Of a stretch of DNA of 64,000 bases, positions 24,489 to 34,933 are shown piece by piece. Under the pieces are notes generated by a model, which was not told the origin of the DNA, searched no databases, and saw only the letters and a list, made by a program, of their open reading frames with translations. The stretch spans positions 1,612,001 to 1,676,000 of the forward strand of contig CM049985.1 of the NCBI GenBank assembly GCA_016630955.3, read 5' to 3'. The stretch's first letter is position 1; the number at the start of each line of letters is the position of its first letter. Source of the DNA: Didymella arachidicola. Taxonomy: Eukaryota; Ascomycota; Dothideomycetes; Pleosporales; Didymellaceae. The position numbers and the translations under genes were made by a program.

Positions 24489-25232
24489 TCAACCAGAGTA
24501 GACGGCCGGTCCAGGGCTGACATACTGGAACGAGGAATCGTAAATCGCCTTGGAGAAAATGGGGTCAGACAGCTTATAGGCGCCTGGGAAAGAGACACCA
24601 GGCGGATTCGCACTTCCTCCACCCGTGACCTTAACCTGGAAGCAAGACACGTATGGCTGAGGGTTGCCAGCACCAGCGTGAAGTGCAAGCACTTCAGCAC
24701 GAACGAGATACTGTCCGGCAGCGATGTTCTTGGGAACAGTAAACGCGCGCTTTCCGCAGTTCGCGTTGAGGATTTCGGTGCCCCAGGTGGGCGTTGTGCC
24801 CTTGTAGCCATCTTCAGCGACCTTGAAGAAAGAGCCGGTAGTGGCGGTGGTTGCATCAGAGACCTTGGCCATGTAGACGAGGACGGGGCCGTAGTGGGCG
24901 CCGCCAATGGCGGGGTTGGAGCATGAGCGATCGCCGGGCTGGGCATGCATCTCTACAGTGAGTGCAGAGCCGGCTGGTATTCTTGTCAGTCTTTCACACT
25001 TGTAAGGGTCTCGATAGGTGGATTTACCGGCTACCTCGCAGACACCGCTGGACTTGGCGGGACCGCGACCACAAAACATGTCAGCGGAGGAGAGGCTATC
25101 AATTGGGCTATTGTCCTTGACAGTACGGACGCACTTGGCGGCCTGGTCGGTTGAGCCAACCCACAGTTGCTGCCATGTCGAGTGAGCGGAGACGGATGCC
25201 ACAGCGGCGAGAAGGACTAGGGAAGTCTTCAT
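24489..25232 (-). CDS. Secreted AA9 lytic polysaccharide monooxygenase
   Basis: This is a copper-dependent oxidase that cleaves cellulose or related glucans outside the cell. The model is complement(join(24489..24973, 25028..25232)), 229 aa. A 16-residue signal peptide ends in SVSA, exposing His17 (HSTWQQLWVG) as the N-terminal copper-brace histidine. The second histidine lies in IGGAHYGPVLVY, with the distal Gln/Tyr region in PQPYVSCFQVKV. The 54-nt intron (GTAAAT donor, GACTGAC branch, CCAG acceptor) is a multiple of three without a stop, so an unspliced frame stays open. Removing it gives VCEVAAGSALTVEMHAQPGDRSC, the normal AA9 spacing. There is no cellulose-binding module. Plant-biomass or host-wall degradation is inferred. 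Confidence 0.92.
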   Translation of the reverse strand: MKTSLVLLAAVASVSAHSTWQQLWVGSTDQAAKCVRTVKDNSPIDSLSSADMFCGRGPAKSSGVCEVAGKSTYRDPYKCERLTRIPAGSALTVEMHAQPGDRSCSNPAIGGAHYGPVLVYMAKVSDATTATTGSFFKVAEDGYKGTTPTWGTEILNANCGKRAFTVPKNIAAGQYLVRAEVLALHAGAGNPQPYVSCFQVKVTGGGSANPPGVSFPGAYKLSDPIFSKAIYDSSFQYVSPGPAVYSG

Positions 25233-26014
25233 TTTGAATGTTTGACAGTGTGAGTAACAAATGAAGCGAGCGAGGTTGGAATACAGACTCAATTCTGCTC
25301 GAACTTGCGCAGTATTTATTCGGTCGGGGGTCGATGCTCGAGACATCGCTTCGAGACTTCACAAAGGCACCGGCCCGCCATTCCAGTCCATCGTCATTTC
25401 CAATCTCCATGTGTGCATAAATTTGACCATCTTACTGACATAGATTGAGCGTTGCAACAAAGCCATCTTGGCAGCGGGAGCCTCATCTGTCTGTGAGCAT
25501 GCGATTCGTCGGCAGATGTATCAGTTCCTTGTCAGAGCTTCAGATATTACCGGATCTGTAGTTTTTTAGTGGTACACAAAGATTGGCTCAAATAATTTAT
25601 GGCTAAGATTCGGGTGGGGCTTCTGTTAGCGATGCGCTGGTGCTCCTCTTCTTCCGGAATCCCTGTCGTGAGGCTGTCAGTATGAAACGCCATGAAACGC
25701 CAAGGCGACATGCTCAAAAAGAGTTTTGAGCAGTACTGTGGTACTGTCTTAGTCGTGGAGAGAAACAGCCGGAGAACCGCAGTATCTTCAATGAGTGTAG
25801 AGTGACGTAAACTTTGGTCACTGCAAAGTCGTATGCTCAATGACGATTGCTCTATAATCGTGTATTCATGTGTTGATTTTGGGTATCATTGAGGTGCAAG
25901 CCAACGCAGCTTTCGGTGGTCCTAGCTATGCCGGCAGAGGTGACGATTAGTTCTTCAAAAGAGCCCTGTGTCTTGACTCATACCAGTTGTATTCTCTCCT
26001 CCATTCCGCGCCAT
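25233..26014. other. Intergenic: AA9 promoter and WD40 gene 3' side
   Basis: These 780 bp hold the promoter of the AA9 gene (left) and the 3' UTR of the WD40 gene (right), both on the minus strand. The centre is AT-rich. No further gene is seen. Confidence 0.55.
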
Positions 26015-29000
26015 CTAAAGCGGCGGAGACTTCGGCCGATCGATGGCCAGCCCAAAGTAGTAATCCGTGAGAGCATTCATGTCGTCGCCAAATGCTGTAT
26101 CCGCGTCCTCTATCCGCTCTAGATATGACTCCTTACCAAACCTCCTTAAGAGAGGCACATGGAAGAAGTCATCACCAATCTTCTTTGGCTGCTGACTGCA
26201 CTCGTAGCCCAGAGCACCAATCTCCCACTCTCCTGCACAAAAATTGCATCTGAGGATTGAAGTGGAGTTTGTAACCTTACTGGTCGACCCACACCGTAAG
26301 CATGAAAACGAGTGACTTTCGCAGGAGGTTGCGTTGCCATCGAGAGACGGGACCGCGGGACGACCGCAGATTGTGCATTTCGACTTCCCTGGAACTGCAA
26401 CAAGGGCCTCATCAAGCCACTGGCGTCGGAGCTCATCTGGTATCCGGTCCGTGGATCGGCCAGATTCACCAACATCTTCATAAGTCGTTGTGTTGATATT
26501 GTCTGCGCAGCCGAAGAGGCCGCATTGAGGCCCTTTTGTCGTCGCAACGGCTTCTTGAAAACGGAAGGCGTCTTCGCGTAGAGCCAGCGTATAGGAATCC
26601 GTGCTGCGGTCGAAAGGCCCTTCATAGTTGGGGCCTTGGATGACTTGCTCCTTGGGAAGGCCTCCCATGGGCGCCAATCGAAGCTGGCCTGTTTCAAGCC
26701 ACTTACGTGCCTCCGCAGCCGAAGGATCAGTAGACTCTGGGAGAGGTCTATCAATAATCAAATCACTTGTGTCGTCACCCTCTCTGCCGATGTAAGGCCA
26801 ATAAGTAAGCTTATCTGCATCCTTGAGAGCAATGTCGTCTCTGCCAACCTCAAGAACGTTGGCAGTACCATTGACCTCACCCAGAATAAGCTTACTGTAA
26901 TCTTGATTAAACGCTCCTGACATGATGCCAGAATTCGTTGTGATCAGATCTTTGACGAACATATCCTCCTGAGATTGCATAACATCCCAGATCTTGACGA
27001 CACCATCTGACGAGCCAGAATATAGTCGTCTCGCATTCTGTCCCCATGATAGGAAGCGAACTCCAGTATCCGTTCTCTCATGGGGCACGCCGACTTGTAA
27101 GGGCATCAGAGAGCTGCCGTGACCGAGAGTGCAGAGTGGTTGGTTAGGCCTGCGAAGATCCCAGAGATAGGAACGACCATCGGTGCAGCCGGCCGCGAAG
27201 AGATTTCCGTCGTAGGGACTGCAGGATGTTAGCATGCATTGTTGAGTAATGGCTCCTGGCCGAACCTACCACCAGACAACGTCGTTCATATCAAGTGCCC
27301 TACACTCAAGCTCGAGCGGACACGTGATTTTGTTGTCTTTTTGGAAAGCGTAGAAGCGGATAACTGAGCGTGTGCCTCGGTTGACGTTACCGTTGGCTAC
27401 GCAGCCTACAGCAAAGAGACCATGATGTCCTGGCCTCGGATCAAAGGTCACGTCGAATACGTTGCGGCTGGAACCATGGAGCGAAAGAGCAGTTTCAGAG
27501 TCTACGTCCCACAGGCATATGTCGCCTGAAGTATCGAATCCACTGTCTTCGCGCAAATTGGCACCAAAGCCCGCAAGCAAGTATCGGCCAGTCATATCGA
27601 ACTTCAGGGCATTAGCGGACATCTTGAGATCCGGACGACTAGCCGCCTTTGTGGAAGCGAAGTTCGATCTCGTGTATGGCCATGGCTCGTCATACATTGT
27701 TTCCTCTGAGAATTTAACGAGCTTGATAGACTTGTCGGTAATGCGCTTCGTTCCTGTCGCGATCATTCCACCGAATGCAGGGTTGACGGCGAGGACATCG
27801 ACCGGCGCCTGGTGCTGTAGCTCTCTAATCATGTAAGGCTGCTGAGAACCGGCTGACACGTCCCAGATACAAACGCTGTGATCATAACCGGCAGAATACA
27901 TCAATCTACCAGATGGTGAAAATGCCACAGAGCTCACAGTTGTGAACAGCCTCGGATCTTGGGAGACATACATGGCGTGTGTCGAGTTCACTCCATTCTC
28001 AGTCTGTTTGCGATCAACCCAGTGTTTGGCTAGTTCGTAGATGTTGCTGGTGATAGTGTCGCCATACATGAGCACATTTGGTCGATTGTATTGCATTGAA
28101 TCAGAGTCAGTCACCGCTACGGCTCCAGCAGCGAAACACTGTCCGTCAGGAGACCATGCCACGGTATGAATATCGCTCGACGCTCCTGTCCACGTGGATT
28201 TTGGTCCCAGGGTGTCGATTATCTGATTTTTGAATTGGTAAGTCAATGGTTTTGACGCTGCATGCAGCCCTCTTCTTGCCTGTAAGCCAAGTTCGCGTTG
28301 ACGGACATGGGATAACGTTGACGCCAATTGGGTCCTGCTGAGTCTTGGATTTGGCTTATTTGATGCCAAACGCTGTACTTGGGGCACATCTGATACCTTG
28401 CCTGCAGCGGCATCCTCAAGGAAGCATCTGATGCTAAGAACATCGCGAGATCGGAGGTGACGACCTGTCTCGTGGGCCAGCTGATGGAGTTTTGGTCCGG
28501 TCAGACGTTTCAAGATCGCTCGGAGATGCCTTCGATACGTGCTATGATGTATCTGACGGCTAGATGGGAGAGACCTTGCAATAACTCTCTTAACAATCTG
28601 CAATTCTGCTGGACTGAAATCGACATGCAGGATGGCACCCTGCCAGTCCTGCATCCTACCATGATCCCAGATCCATTCTTTAGGGCTCTCGTGCATGGCG
28701 AGACGCTGCGAGGATGATAGATATGGTTGGTATAGTTGTTGTGTGTTTCGCATGTTTCTTTGCAACTCTAGGCCCAGCTTTGCGTCTTGATGGCTGAACT
28801 CTGGATCTAGTGGCTGAGAATATTTTGTCCTGCTGCTGCCAGTAATTACGGGTGTCCTGTCGCTCGGTGACTCTGACCGACTTTGTATTCCAGATCGTGC
28901 CTTAGAATAAGGACTTAATTCTCCGTAGTCGTCGGGCAGCTCCTCAAATCCGCCTTTCACGGCTCGCAGCTGGGGCCAGGTGTAATTGACAGGGGCACGA

Positions 29001-30517
29001 CGTCTAGATCTGTGTCTCTGCTGCGCGGACTCACTGCTAGAAGAGTCCGCATCTTCTGTGATCTGTCGCACAGCTCTTGGGACAGCTCGAGGCTTCGTAA
29101 CATGGCTACGACGGGGTACATCCGAATTTGTGTTACCTAAGTTTGCCACTTCCTCTCTGACTCGTGGCGGCTGGGTATTGGCGTGTACCGAAGTCCAGTC
29201 GATAGCAGCTTCAGCGGCAAAGCGCGACGGAAGGACCAAGCTTGGTGGATCCTGTGTTCTGTCTCGTTTGTTTAAAAAGGAGGAATATCGCGATTGAATG
29301 CGGCCGTAGTTGCTCTCGGGATAGTCCTTCAAGTACTCCTTAGTGATTTCCGCCCATTTTAACCTCTTTACCTCCTTGAGGAAAATGATCAATTGATCTC
29401 CCACTGTTAATTGATAGCCAGAATTCGTACCTCTTACTTGTTGGTTCGGCATTGACGCAGGCGACGGTGTATGCGACAGTGCATGCGGATCTGATCTCGC
29501 GAATGTGCGCGTCTGCTTTGTCTCGCGAGGTGTTGATTGTCGCAGTGGCAGGTCGCCAGCGACGCCATCCTTATCATCGTGCTCCATATCGACGTGATGC
29601 AGTGCAGATGGTGCGTGTAAGGTATTTGTAAGCGTAGAGGCTGTAGAGGCAGCTGCAGTCCCCAAGACGTCCTCTTTCTTTAGTTCGAGTGGAACAGGTT
29701 TCTTTGGCTGGGAAACCTCAATTTCCATAGGCTTAAGTGGGTCCGAGTCAAGCACCATAGCTGACACGCTTTCTGGACTTGTTGACCCTGGACTCAAGAG
29801 ACCCATCGTGGTGTTGGCATGAGACAAGCGGCTAATGAACAATGGGCGAGCTGCCTGTGTTGGCATATCGTAAAGGACTGGTATAGATGATGGGGAGGGC
29901 TTCAGCGCGGCGTTCATGAAACTGACGGACGGAGCAGCATTTGTGTACTGCAGTCTCGCACGTAAGCTGATGGGCGCTGCCACTGCCGGCGAGGCGTGCG
30001 CTGGTGTAGGAGCTATGGCACCAGTTTTGCAATATTGCGTTGTGTCGATGTGCCCTTGTGTTTGTGCCTGCAGTCCATTAGGTACAAGTGGCGTTCCACC
30101 TTCTGTCGAGAGCTTCCGCCTCTTCGCGCCCCGCTCTGCCTCCAGATTCCCGTTCATTGTCGCTACCGTTGCTGTCTGCACCTGGCCATTGCTAGTCGAT
30201 GCTGTAGCACGTCGCTCCGCACTTGCGCTCATGGCTGCGGTCTCTGGCCTGCTGGCCAAGGGAGCCATGGTCATCGAAGGGGTGAGGGTAGCTGGTGTGC
30301 GTGTGCCTGGTGTAGGGTCGATAGTGGCTTTGCTGCTCGAGGACGCGGACAACGAGCTGCCCAATGCAGGTATGGACACATGAGAAGCTACCGGATTTCG
30401 GAGTGAAGACGAGGTCGGTGTTTTCGAAGTGACCGCTGTGATGTGAGGGGTTGCTATTGCATCACCATCGCTCTCAGAGTCGGACTCTGCTGTGAGGTCC
30501 ACCACCACCGCTGGCAC
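26015..30517 (-). CDS. Large WD40-repeat protein with SUMO-binding-type N-terminus and zinc-binding C-terminus
   Basis: No characterised orthologue is recognised. The model is complement(join(26015..27218, 27270..30517)), 1483 aa. The 51-nt intron has a GCTAACA branch and joins DMNDVVW to CPYDGNLFAAGCTDG, restoring a WD repeat. The N-terminus VVVDLT followed by ESDSESD is a textbook SUMO-interacting motif. About 370 disordered residues follow, then a helical Myb/HTH-like segment near 372-415 (LIIFLKEVKRLKWAEITKEYL). WD repeats fill about 780-1240 (SVCIWDVSAG, ICLWDVDSE, SYLWDLRRP, VKIWDVMQS). A Cys/His cluster near 1362-1417 (CTICGRP, CLRCGS, CNFCAGEW) suggests zinc binding. A nuclear chromatin or repair scaffold is plausible but is inference. 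Confidence 0.85.
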
Positions 30518-30910
30518 CTTGCTTGGGTTGCTGTTGATGTTAGTTGTGAATGCTCGAAAAGCGCGTGACAGAAATGAGTGGGAACCATCGCTGTTGCAGC
30601 AAGCATGGCGAAGCCAGAGTCTGCGTAGCTTACCTCAGTGCCATAGAGAGCAGGACGGTGGAACGTCGCGTCCATACGCGATGGTCATGTTTGTCGCGTG
30701 CCTTGAGTTGTTGGAGCGACCCGCGTCGCTGGGGTCCAATGTGGGGCCGCGCTAGCGCGATATGCAGTAGCAGCCTCTCATGATGCAGACTAAGTGGGAA
30801 ATAAGCTGGAAATAAGCCTGGACCACCCAAGAGCATCAACATGAACACTTTCTGTCAACAGGCTTTTCTTGACGCAGTCCGTTCCTATTTAATGTTGGCT
30901 TAAGTGATTA

Positions 30911-30974
30911 ACGTACCTCACGGGTAAGTGGGCCACCCTGTCTAGTGGGCCACTTTTGCCAAGACCACACCAAA
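30911..30974 (+). repeat. Left terminal inverted repeat, 64 bp
   Basis: This 64-bp arm is identical to the reverse complement of 32712-32775. It contains two GTGGGCCAC motifs that could be transposase-binding repeats. The pairing ends at CCAAA; the next base differs between the ends. Confidence 0.95.
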
Positions 30975-30991
30975 ACTCTCTCCCTACACTA

Positions 30992-32623
30992 ATGCCTCAA
31001 CAACAAGGTCAATCAGACGCGTTAAAAGAAGCTCGGATACAGCTTGCACTTCAAGCTATCAAACAGGATGCGAATCTCTCCCTGCGACGCGTTGCAGCTA
31101 TCTTCAACGTGCCCCGAACTACACTAGCCCAACGACGCGCTGGACAGCCCTCAAGAGTTGATTCTATGCCTAGCCGACGGTATCTGGATGAGCACGCAGA
31201 GGAGGCGATTGTTGATCACGTTCTCTACCTTATACAGCGAGGAGAACCCCCTCGCTTGTCAGATGTGGCTGATATGGCCAATTTGCTGCGACAAGAGCGT
31301 GGAATGGCCCCTGTTGGCCGAAATTGGCCCAGTACGTTTGTAAAGCGTCAACCAAGGCTAAAAGTAAAGTTTAGTCGCAAGTATGACTACAAGAGAGCCC
31401 TCTGCGAGGATCCTAAGATAATACAGGGCTGGTTCAGCCTAGTAGCTAATGTCAAAGCTAAGTACGGCATTGTGGACGAAGACACGTACAACTTTGACGA
31501 GACTGGCTTTGCAATGGGTCAGATTACCCCTAGAGCAGTGGTTGCAGACGTAGAGAACCGAGGACGAGCAAAGCAGATACAGCCAGGCAATAAGGAGTGG
31601 GCTACGTTAATCTTAGGCGTAAATGCTGCAGGGTGGGCTATTCCACCCTTTATTATCCTTAAAGCCAAAACCCACACCACCAACTGGTCTAAGGACAAAG
31701 ATCTGCCCCAGGACTGGGTAATTGGGGTCTCTGAGAACGGCTGGACCAACAACGAGCTTGGTCTTGACTGGTTGAAGCACTTTAACAGGCATACTAAGGA
31801 GCGTACCTATGGGACCCACCGTTTGCTACTTATAGACGGCCATGAGAGCCACCAGGCCGCAGCATTCACCCAATACTGCAAAGAGAACAAGATTGTAACT
31901 CTTACAATGCCTGCGCACTCATCGCACCTCTTGCAGCCGCTTGATGTGGGTTGTTTTGCCCCTTTGAAGCGGGAGTACGGGCATCAGGTCAACAAGCTCT
32001 CGCGCAACCGGATCAACCACATAGACAAGCAGTCGTTCCTAGTATGCTTAAGAGCAGTATATAACGCGACTATCACCCCTAGCAACATCCAGGGAGGGTT
32101 CCGAGGCGCTGGATTGGTCCCCTTTGACCCAGAACGGGTCATATCAACCCTCAATGTGAGGCTGCGGACTCCATCACCCCAACTACCTACCAACAACGAG
32201 CCCTGGCAGTCCCAAACCCCCAAAAACCTGCTTGAATTTCAGTCGCAATCAACTCTAATTCGAGACAAGTATAAGAGGCAGCAGGGCAGCTCACCTAATT
32301 CAGTGTATAGCGCGCTAGAGCACTATGCAAAGGGGGGAGCAAAGGTAGCGCACCAGCTTGCGTTGATGAGAAAGGAACGTGATGAGCTTCGAGAGGCTCT
32401 AGCAGCTGCAACAGAGCGCAAATCACATAAAAGGAAGCGAATTCAAACAGGAGGGAGCATAACAGTTGAAGAGGCACAGCGTTCAACTGCTCTAAAGGAG
32501 TTTGGCGTGCGTGGTGATGGTAAGAAGCCAAAGAAGAGGATGCGCGCTGAAGGAGGTGAACTATCCCAACGACGGTGTGGAACGTGCGGAGAGACAGGGC
32601 ACAACGCGCGAACGTGTAAATAA
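30992..32623 (+). CDS. Fot1/pogo transposase (DDE superfamily endonuclease)
   Basis: This transposase cuts and pastes the surrounding element. It is a single exon of 543 aa starting at the ATG at 30992 (MPQQQGQSD), 18 bp after the left terminal repeat. An N-terminal HTH (LSLRRVAAIFNVPRTTLAQR) and a CENP-B-like second DNA-binding domain (residues about 60-130) precede the catalytic core. Catalytic acids are Asp169 in NFDETGF, Asp282 in LIDGHESH and Asp318 in LLQPLDVGCF. The last two are separated by 35 residues, the DD35D pattern. A coiled coil (LMRKERDELREALAAATE) and a C-terminal CCHC zinc knuckle CGTCGETGHNARTC follow. Nothing looks broken, so it may be active. Confidence 0.95.
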   Translation: MPQQQGQSDALKEARIQLALQAIKQDANLSLRRVAAIFNVPRTTLAQRRAGQPSRVDSMPSRRYLDEHAEEAIVDHVLYLIQRGEPPRLSDVADMANLLRQERGMAPVGRNWPSTFVKRQPRLKVKFSRKYDYKRALCEDPKIIQGWFSLVANVKAKYGIVDEDTYNFDETGFAMGQITPRAVVADVENRGRAKQIQPGNKEWATLILGVNAAGWAIPPFIILKAKTHTTNWSKDKDLPQDWVIGVSENGWTNNELGLDWLKHFNRHTKERTYGTHRLLLIDGHESHQAAAFTQYCKENKIVTLTMPAHSSHLLQPLDVGCFAPLKREYGHQVNKLSRNRINHIDKQSFLVCLRAVYNATITPSNIQGGFRGAGLVPFDPERVISTLNVRLRTPSPQLPTNNEPWQSQTPKNLLEFQSQSTLIRDKYKRQQGSSPNSVYSALEHYAKGGAKVAHQLALMRKERDELREALAAATERKSHKRKRIQTGGSITVEEAQRSTALKEFGVRGDGKKPKKRMRAEGGELSQRRCGTCGETGHNARTCK

Positions 32624-32711
32624 CACTTATCTACTATAGACCTTGCCAGGACGTCTTCCTCAGAACCCCCATACGCGAGGTGCTGTTACTATACTACAAT
32701 TTAATGTGAAG

Positions 32712-32775
32712 TTTGGTGTGGTCTTGGCAAAAGTGGCCCACTAGACAGGGTGGCCCACTTACCCGTGAGGTACGT
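32712..32775 (-). repeat. Right terminal inverted repeat, 64 bp
   Basis: This is a perfect reverse complement of 30911-30974, followed directly by the TA target duplication at 32776-32777. Confidence 0.95.
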
Positions 32776-33150
32776 TATAGCTATTTTGCTATATAATTAT
32801 GTAGACATCTTGGTGTTTTAGTGCTTCGAAACCTAAGGTTTGCATTGCTGATTTTCGTGGGTGGCCCAGGCTTATTTCCCACTTAATCTGCATCATGAGA
32901 GAGCAGCTTTGGACTGCTCACAAGAAAATGGTTCACCATAGACAGCACCTTCAATGGCAGACCATACGGTAGAAGAACACGCCTCTCACATGAATTTGGG
33001 TCTCATATCAATCAAATTCAAAGAAGATGTGCTTCCCAGCTCTCATTTCTCAAGATAAGTGCAAGTAGTGCAACCTAGTATGAATTTTTTCAGTCAAGGA
33101 GATATGACATTAAACTCTCAATACCATATCTATTCTATGTCAAACTGGCT
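32776..33150. other. Right part of MITE-like element and permease 3' flank
   Basis: The first 130 bp are AT-rich and belong to the right half of the split inverted-repeat element. The rest is the 3' side of the permease gene. No gene is present. Confidence 0.5.
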
Positions 33151-34933
33151 TTAGATCTTCTCTCCCTTGTGCTCCACATCGCCATTCCTCTCATGCTGAC
33201 TATCTGTCACAGCCAGTCCAGCAACTGCGATCTCCTCACCGGGCGCGACATCCTGTGGCACCGGCGGACCCGTGAAGTGCTTCCTTCCATAAATGATGTA
33301 CCATATCAAGCTAATGAAGGCGAAACCAGCGAATACCACACTTGCATAGTTCATTGTTGCCGGCTCAACCGGCAAGCTGACAGGCATGCAGAACAGCACC
33401 AATGCCAGACAGATCCACAACACCATGGCGATATTGATCGCATAGCCAAATTTTCCTAGCGAGTACGACGAGTTTTTGACAGCATGGCGGCCGCGAATGA
33501 TCGAGACGAGGATGGGCATACCGTAGCTGGCTGACAAACAAATCGTGGCAACGCCGGTGAACGAGTTGAATGCCGCGGAAGAGCCGAAAAAGATGAGACC
33601 CAGAAGGCAGTCGACTGCGGTGGACAGGGCAAGAGCAGCGAGCGGGATATCATACCGCTTCGAGACCTTCTTCCAGATCCCAGATCCGGGAATGGCGCCA
33701 TCGCGGGCAAAGGCGTACGTGCATCGAGATGCTGCGGTGAGCGCACCGATTCCAGCAAAGAACAAGATACCCAGGATCAAAAACAGAAGTCCGAAACCAC
33801 CAGCGGCGGAACCAGTGACTGTCTTGAACAGCAGACCGATAGGTTGACCGTTGGCAACTTCAAGAAGGAGCTGCACGTCTGGCAGAACGAAGAGGATGGG
33901 AATGAGGTAGATGACACCAGTCACACCGGCAGCAGCGACCGAGAGAACGATAGCCTTGGGGACCTCGCGCTCCGGATTCTGCACTTCCTCGCACATCGCC
34001 GCCACCATTCCGTATCCTGTAAGCACATACGCGCCCTGGAGCAGACCAACAAAGAACGCCCATCCGCTCGGCCAGCCGCTTGCGCTCGCATCGTAATGTG
34101 TGAACACAAAGTCCGCATCTCTCTTGACAGGTGCCATGGTCAAGATCGTAATCATGATGATGATCACACTACTAGCCGTCCAGTAGATGCAGATCTTATT
34201 GATAAGATCCAGATACTTTGCACCAAAAATATTGACAGCCATGCAGATCAGCATAACAGCCCAGAACATTAGCACCGTCTGCCACTGGTTCGGCACAAAG
34301 TCCTCGTTCCACAGAGTAATCGCACTCAGAATCAGTTGGCCACCCGAGAAATTGATAGACAAGGTGACAGTCCAGTTGCCGACCAGTGTGAGCCAGCCAG
34401 TCACCCACGACGTGATGGGTGCCCACTCGCGCGTCGACAGCATGGCGGACCAGTAGTACACGCCGCCCGCGGTGGGATAGACGGCGCAGATTTCAGCGAG
34501 AGAGGCAGCGATGGCGAGAGAGATTAGGGAGACGAGAACCCACCCCCAGAGGATAGTGACGGATTGACCGTCGGTGAGGGTGATGTACATTGTTGTGGAG
34601 AGACCGAAAGGGACGGCCATGATGGCGAAAGAACTATTCGTGGTGTGAGTAGATAAACATCGTTGCCTGTGTGGTATCGTGGAAGTTGTTTTCTTGCGCG
34701 GGATGATGATCCAATTAGGCGGACAATGTCTCAGGCACACATTGGGCATAATCTGTGAAAGAGAGGTTTACTCACAGTCCCAGCACGCTCAACATACTCA
34801 GGTTCCGCGGTAGCTCGCTCGCATACCCCATCTTCGCAAGCGCCGCATCAGCACTCGCATCTTTACTGGCGACCGAAGCTTGGCGCCCGGCGCCCGTTTG
34901 GGTGATGCTCATGCTCCGTTTATTCGAATCCAT
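33151..34933 (-). CDS. Amino-acid/GABA/choline-type permease (APC superfamily)
   Basis: This is a plasma-membrane transporter of the amino acid-choline family (Uga4/Hnm1-like), probably for amino acids, GABA or choline. The model is complement(join(33151..34633, 34776..34933)), 546 aa. A 142-nt intron (GTGAGT donor, GAATAG acceptor) joins LSMLSVLGL to SFAIMAVPFGLSTT. The N-terminus is soluble and about 45 residues long, followed by twelve predicted membrane segments. AEICAVYPTAGGVYYWSA is the APC signature region, and CEEVQNPEREVPKAI follows TM6. The tail is cytosolic and charged. The upstream region has several GATA-type sites, one pair in a hairpin, consistent with nitrogen control. Substrate is not decided by sequence alone. 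Confidence 0.9.

Larger units (their letters stand above)
30911..32775 (+). mobile_element. Intact Fot1/pogo-type (Tc1-mariner superfamily) DNA transposon, 1865 bp
   Basis: The element is bounded by perfect 64-bp terminal inverted repeats starting ACGTACCTCACGG and is flanked on both sides by the TA dinucleotide (30909-30910 and 32776-32777), the target duplication of this superfamily. It carries one uninterrupted transposase gene. Identical ends and an open frame, with no sign of RIP-type C-to-T decay, point to recent insertion. It sits between the WD40 gene start and the permease 3' end. Confidence 0.95.
30769..32908. mobile_element. Short inverted-repeat element (MITE-like) split by the pogo/Fot1 insertion
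   Basis: Outside the intact transposon lies a second, imperfect inverted-repeat pair. The left arm at 30769-30828 and the right arm at 32859-32908 share, in inverted orientation, TCTCATGATGCAGA, then TAAGTGGGAAATAAGC and CTGGrCCACCC. The left arm carries an extra 11-bp duplication (TGGAAATAAGC). Without the insertion the unit would be about 270 bp with no coding capacity, like a miniature inverted-repeat element. The outer ends and target duplication are not clear. The GTGGGCCACCC motif also occurs in the terminal repeat of the inner element, which suggests related families. Confidence 0.55.
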
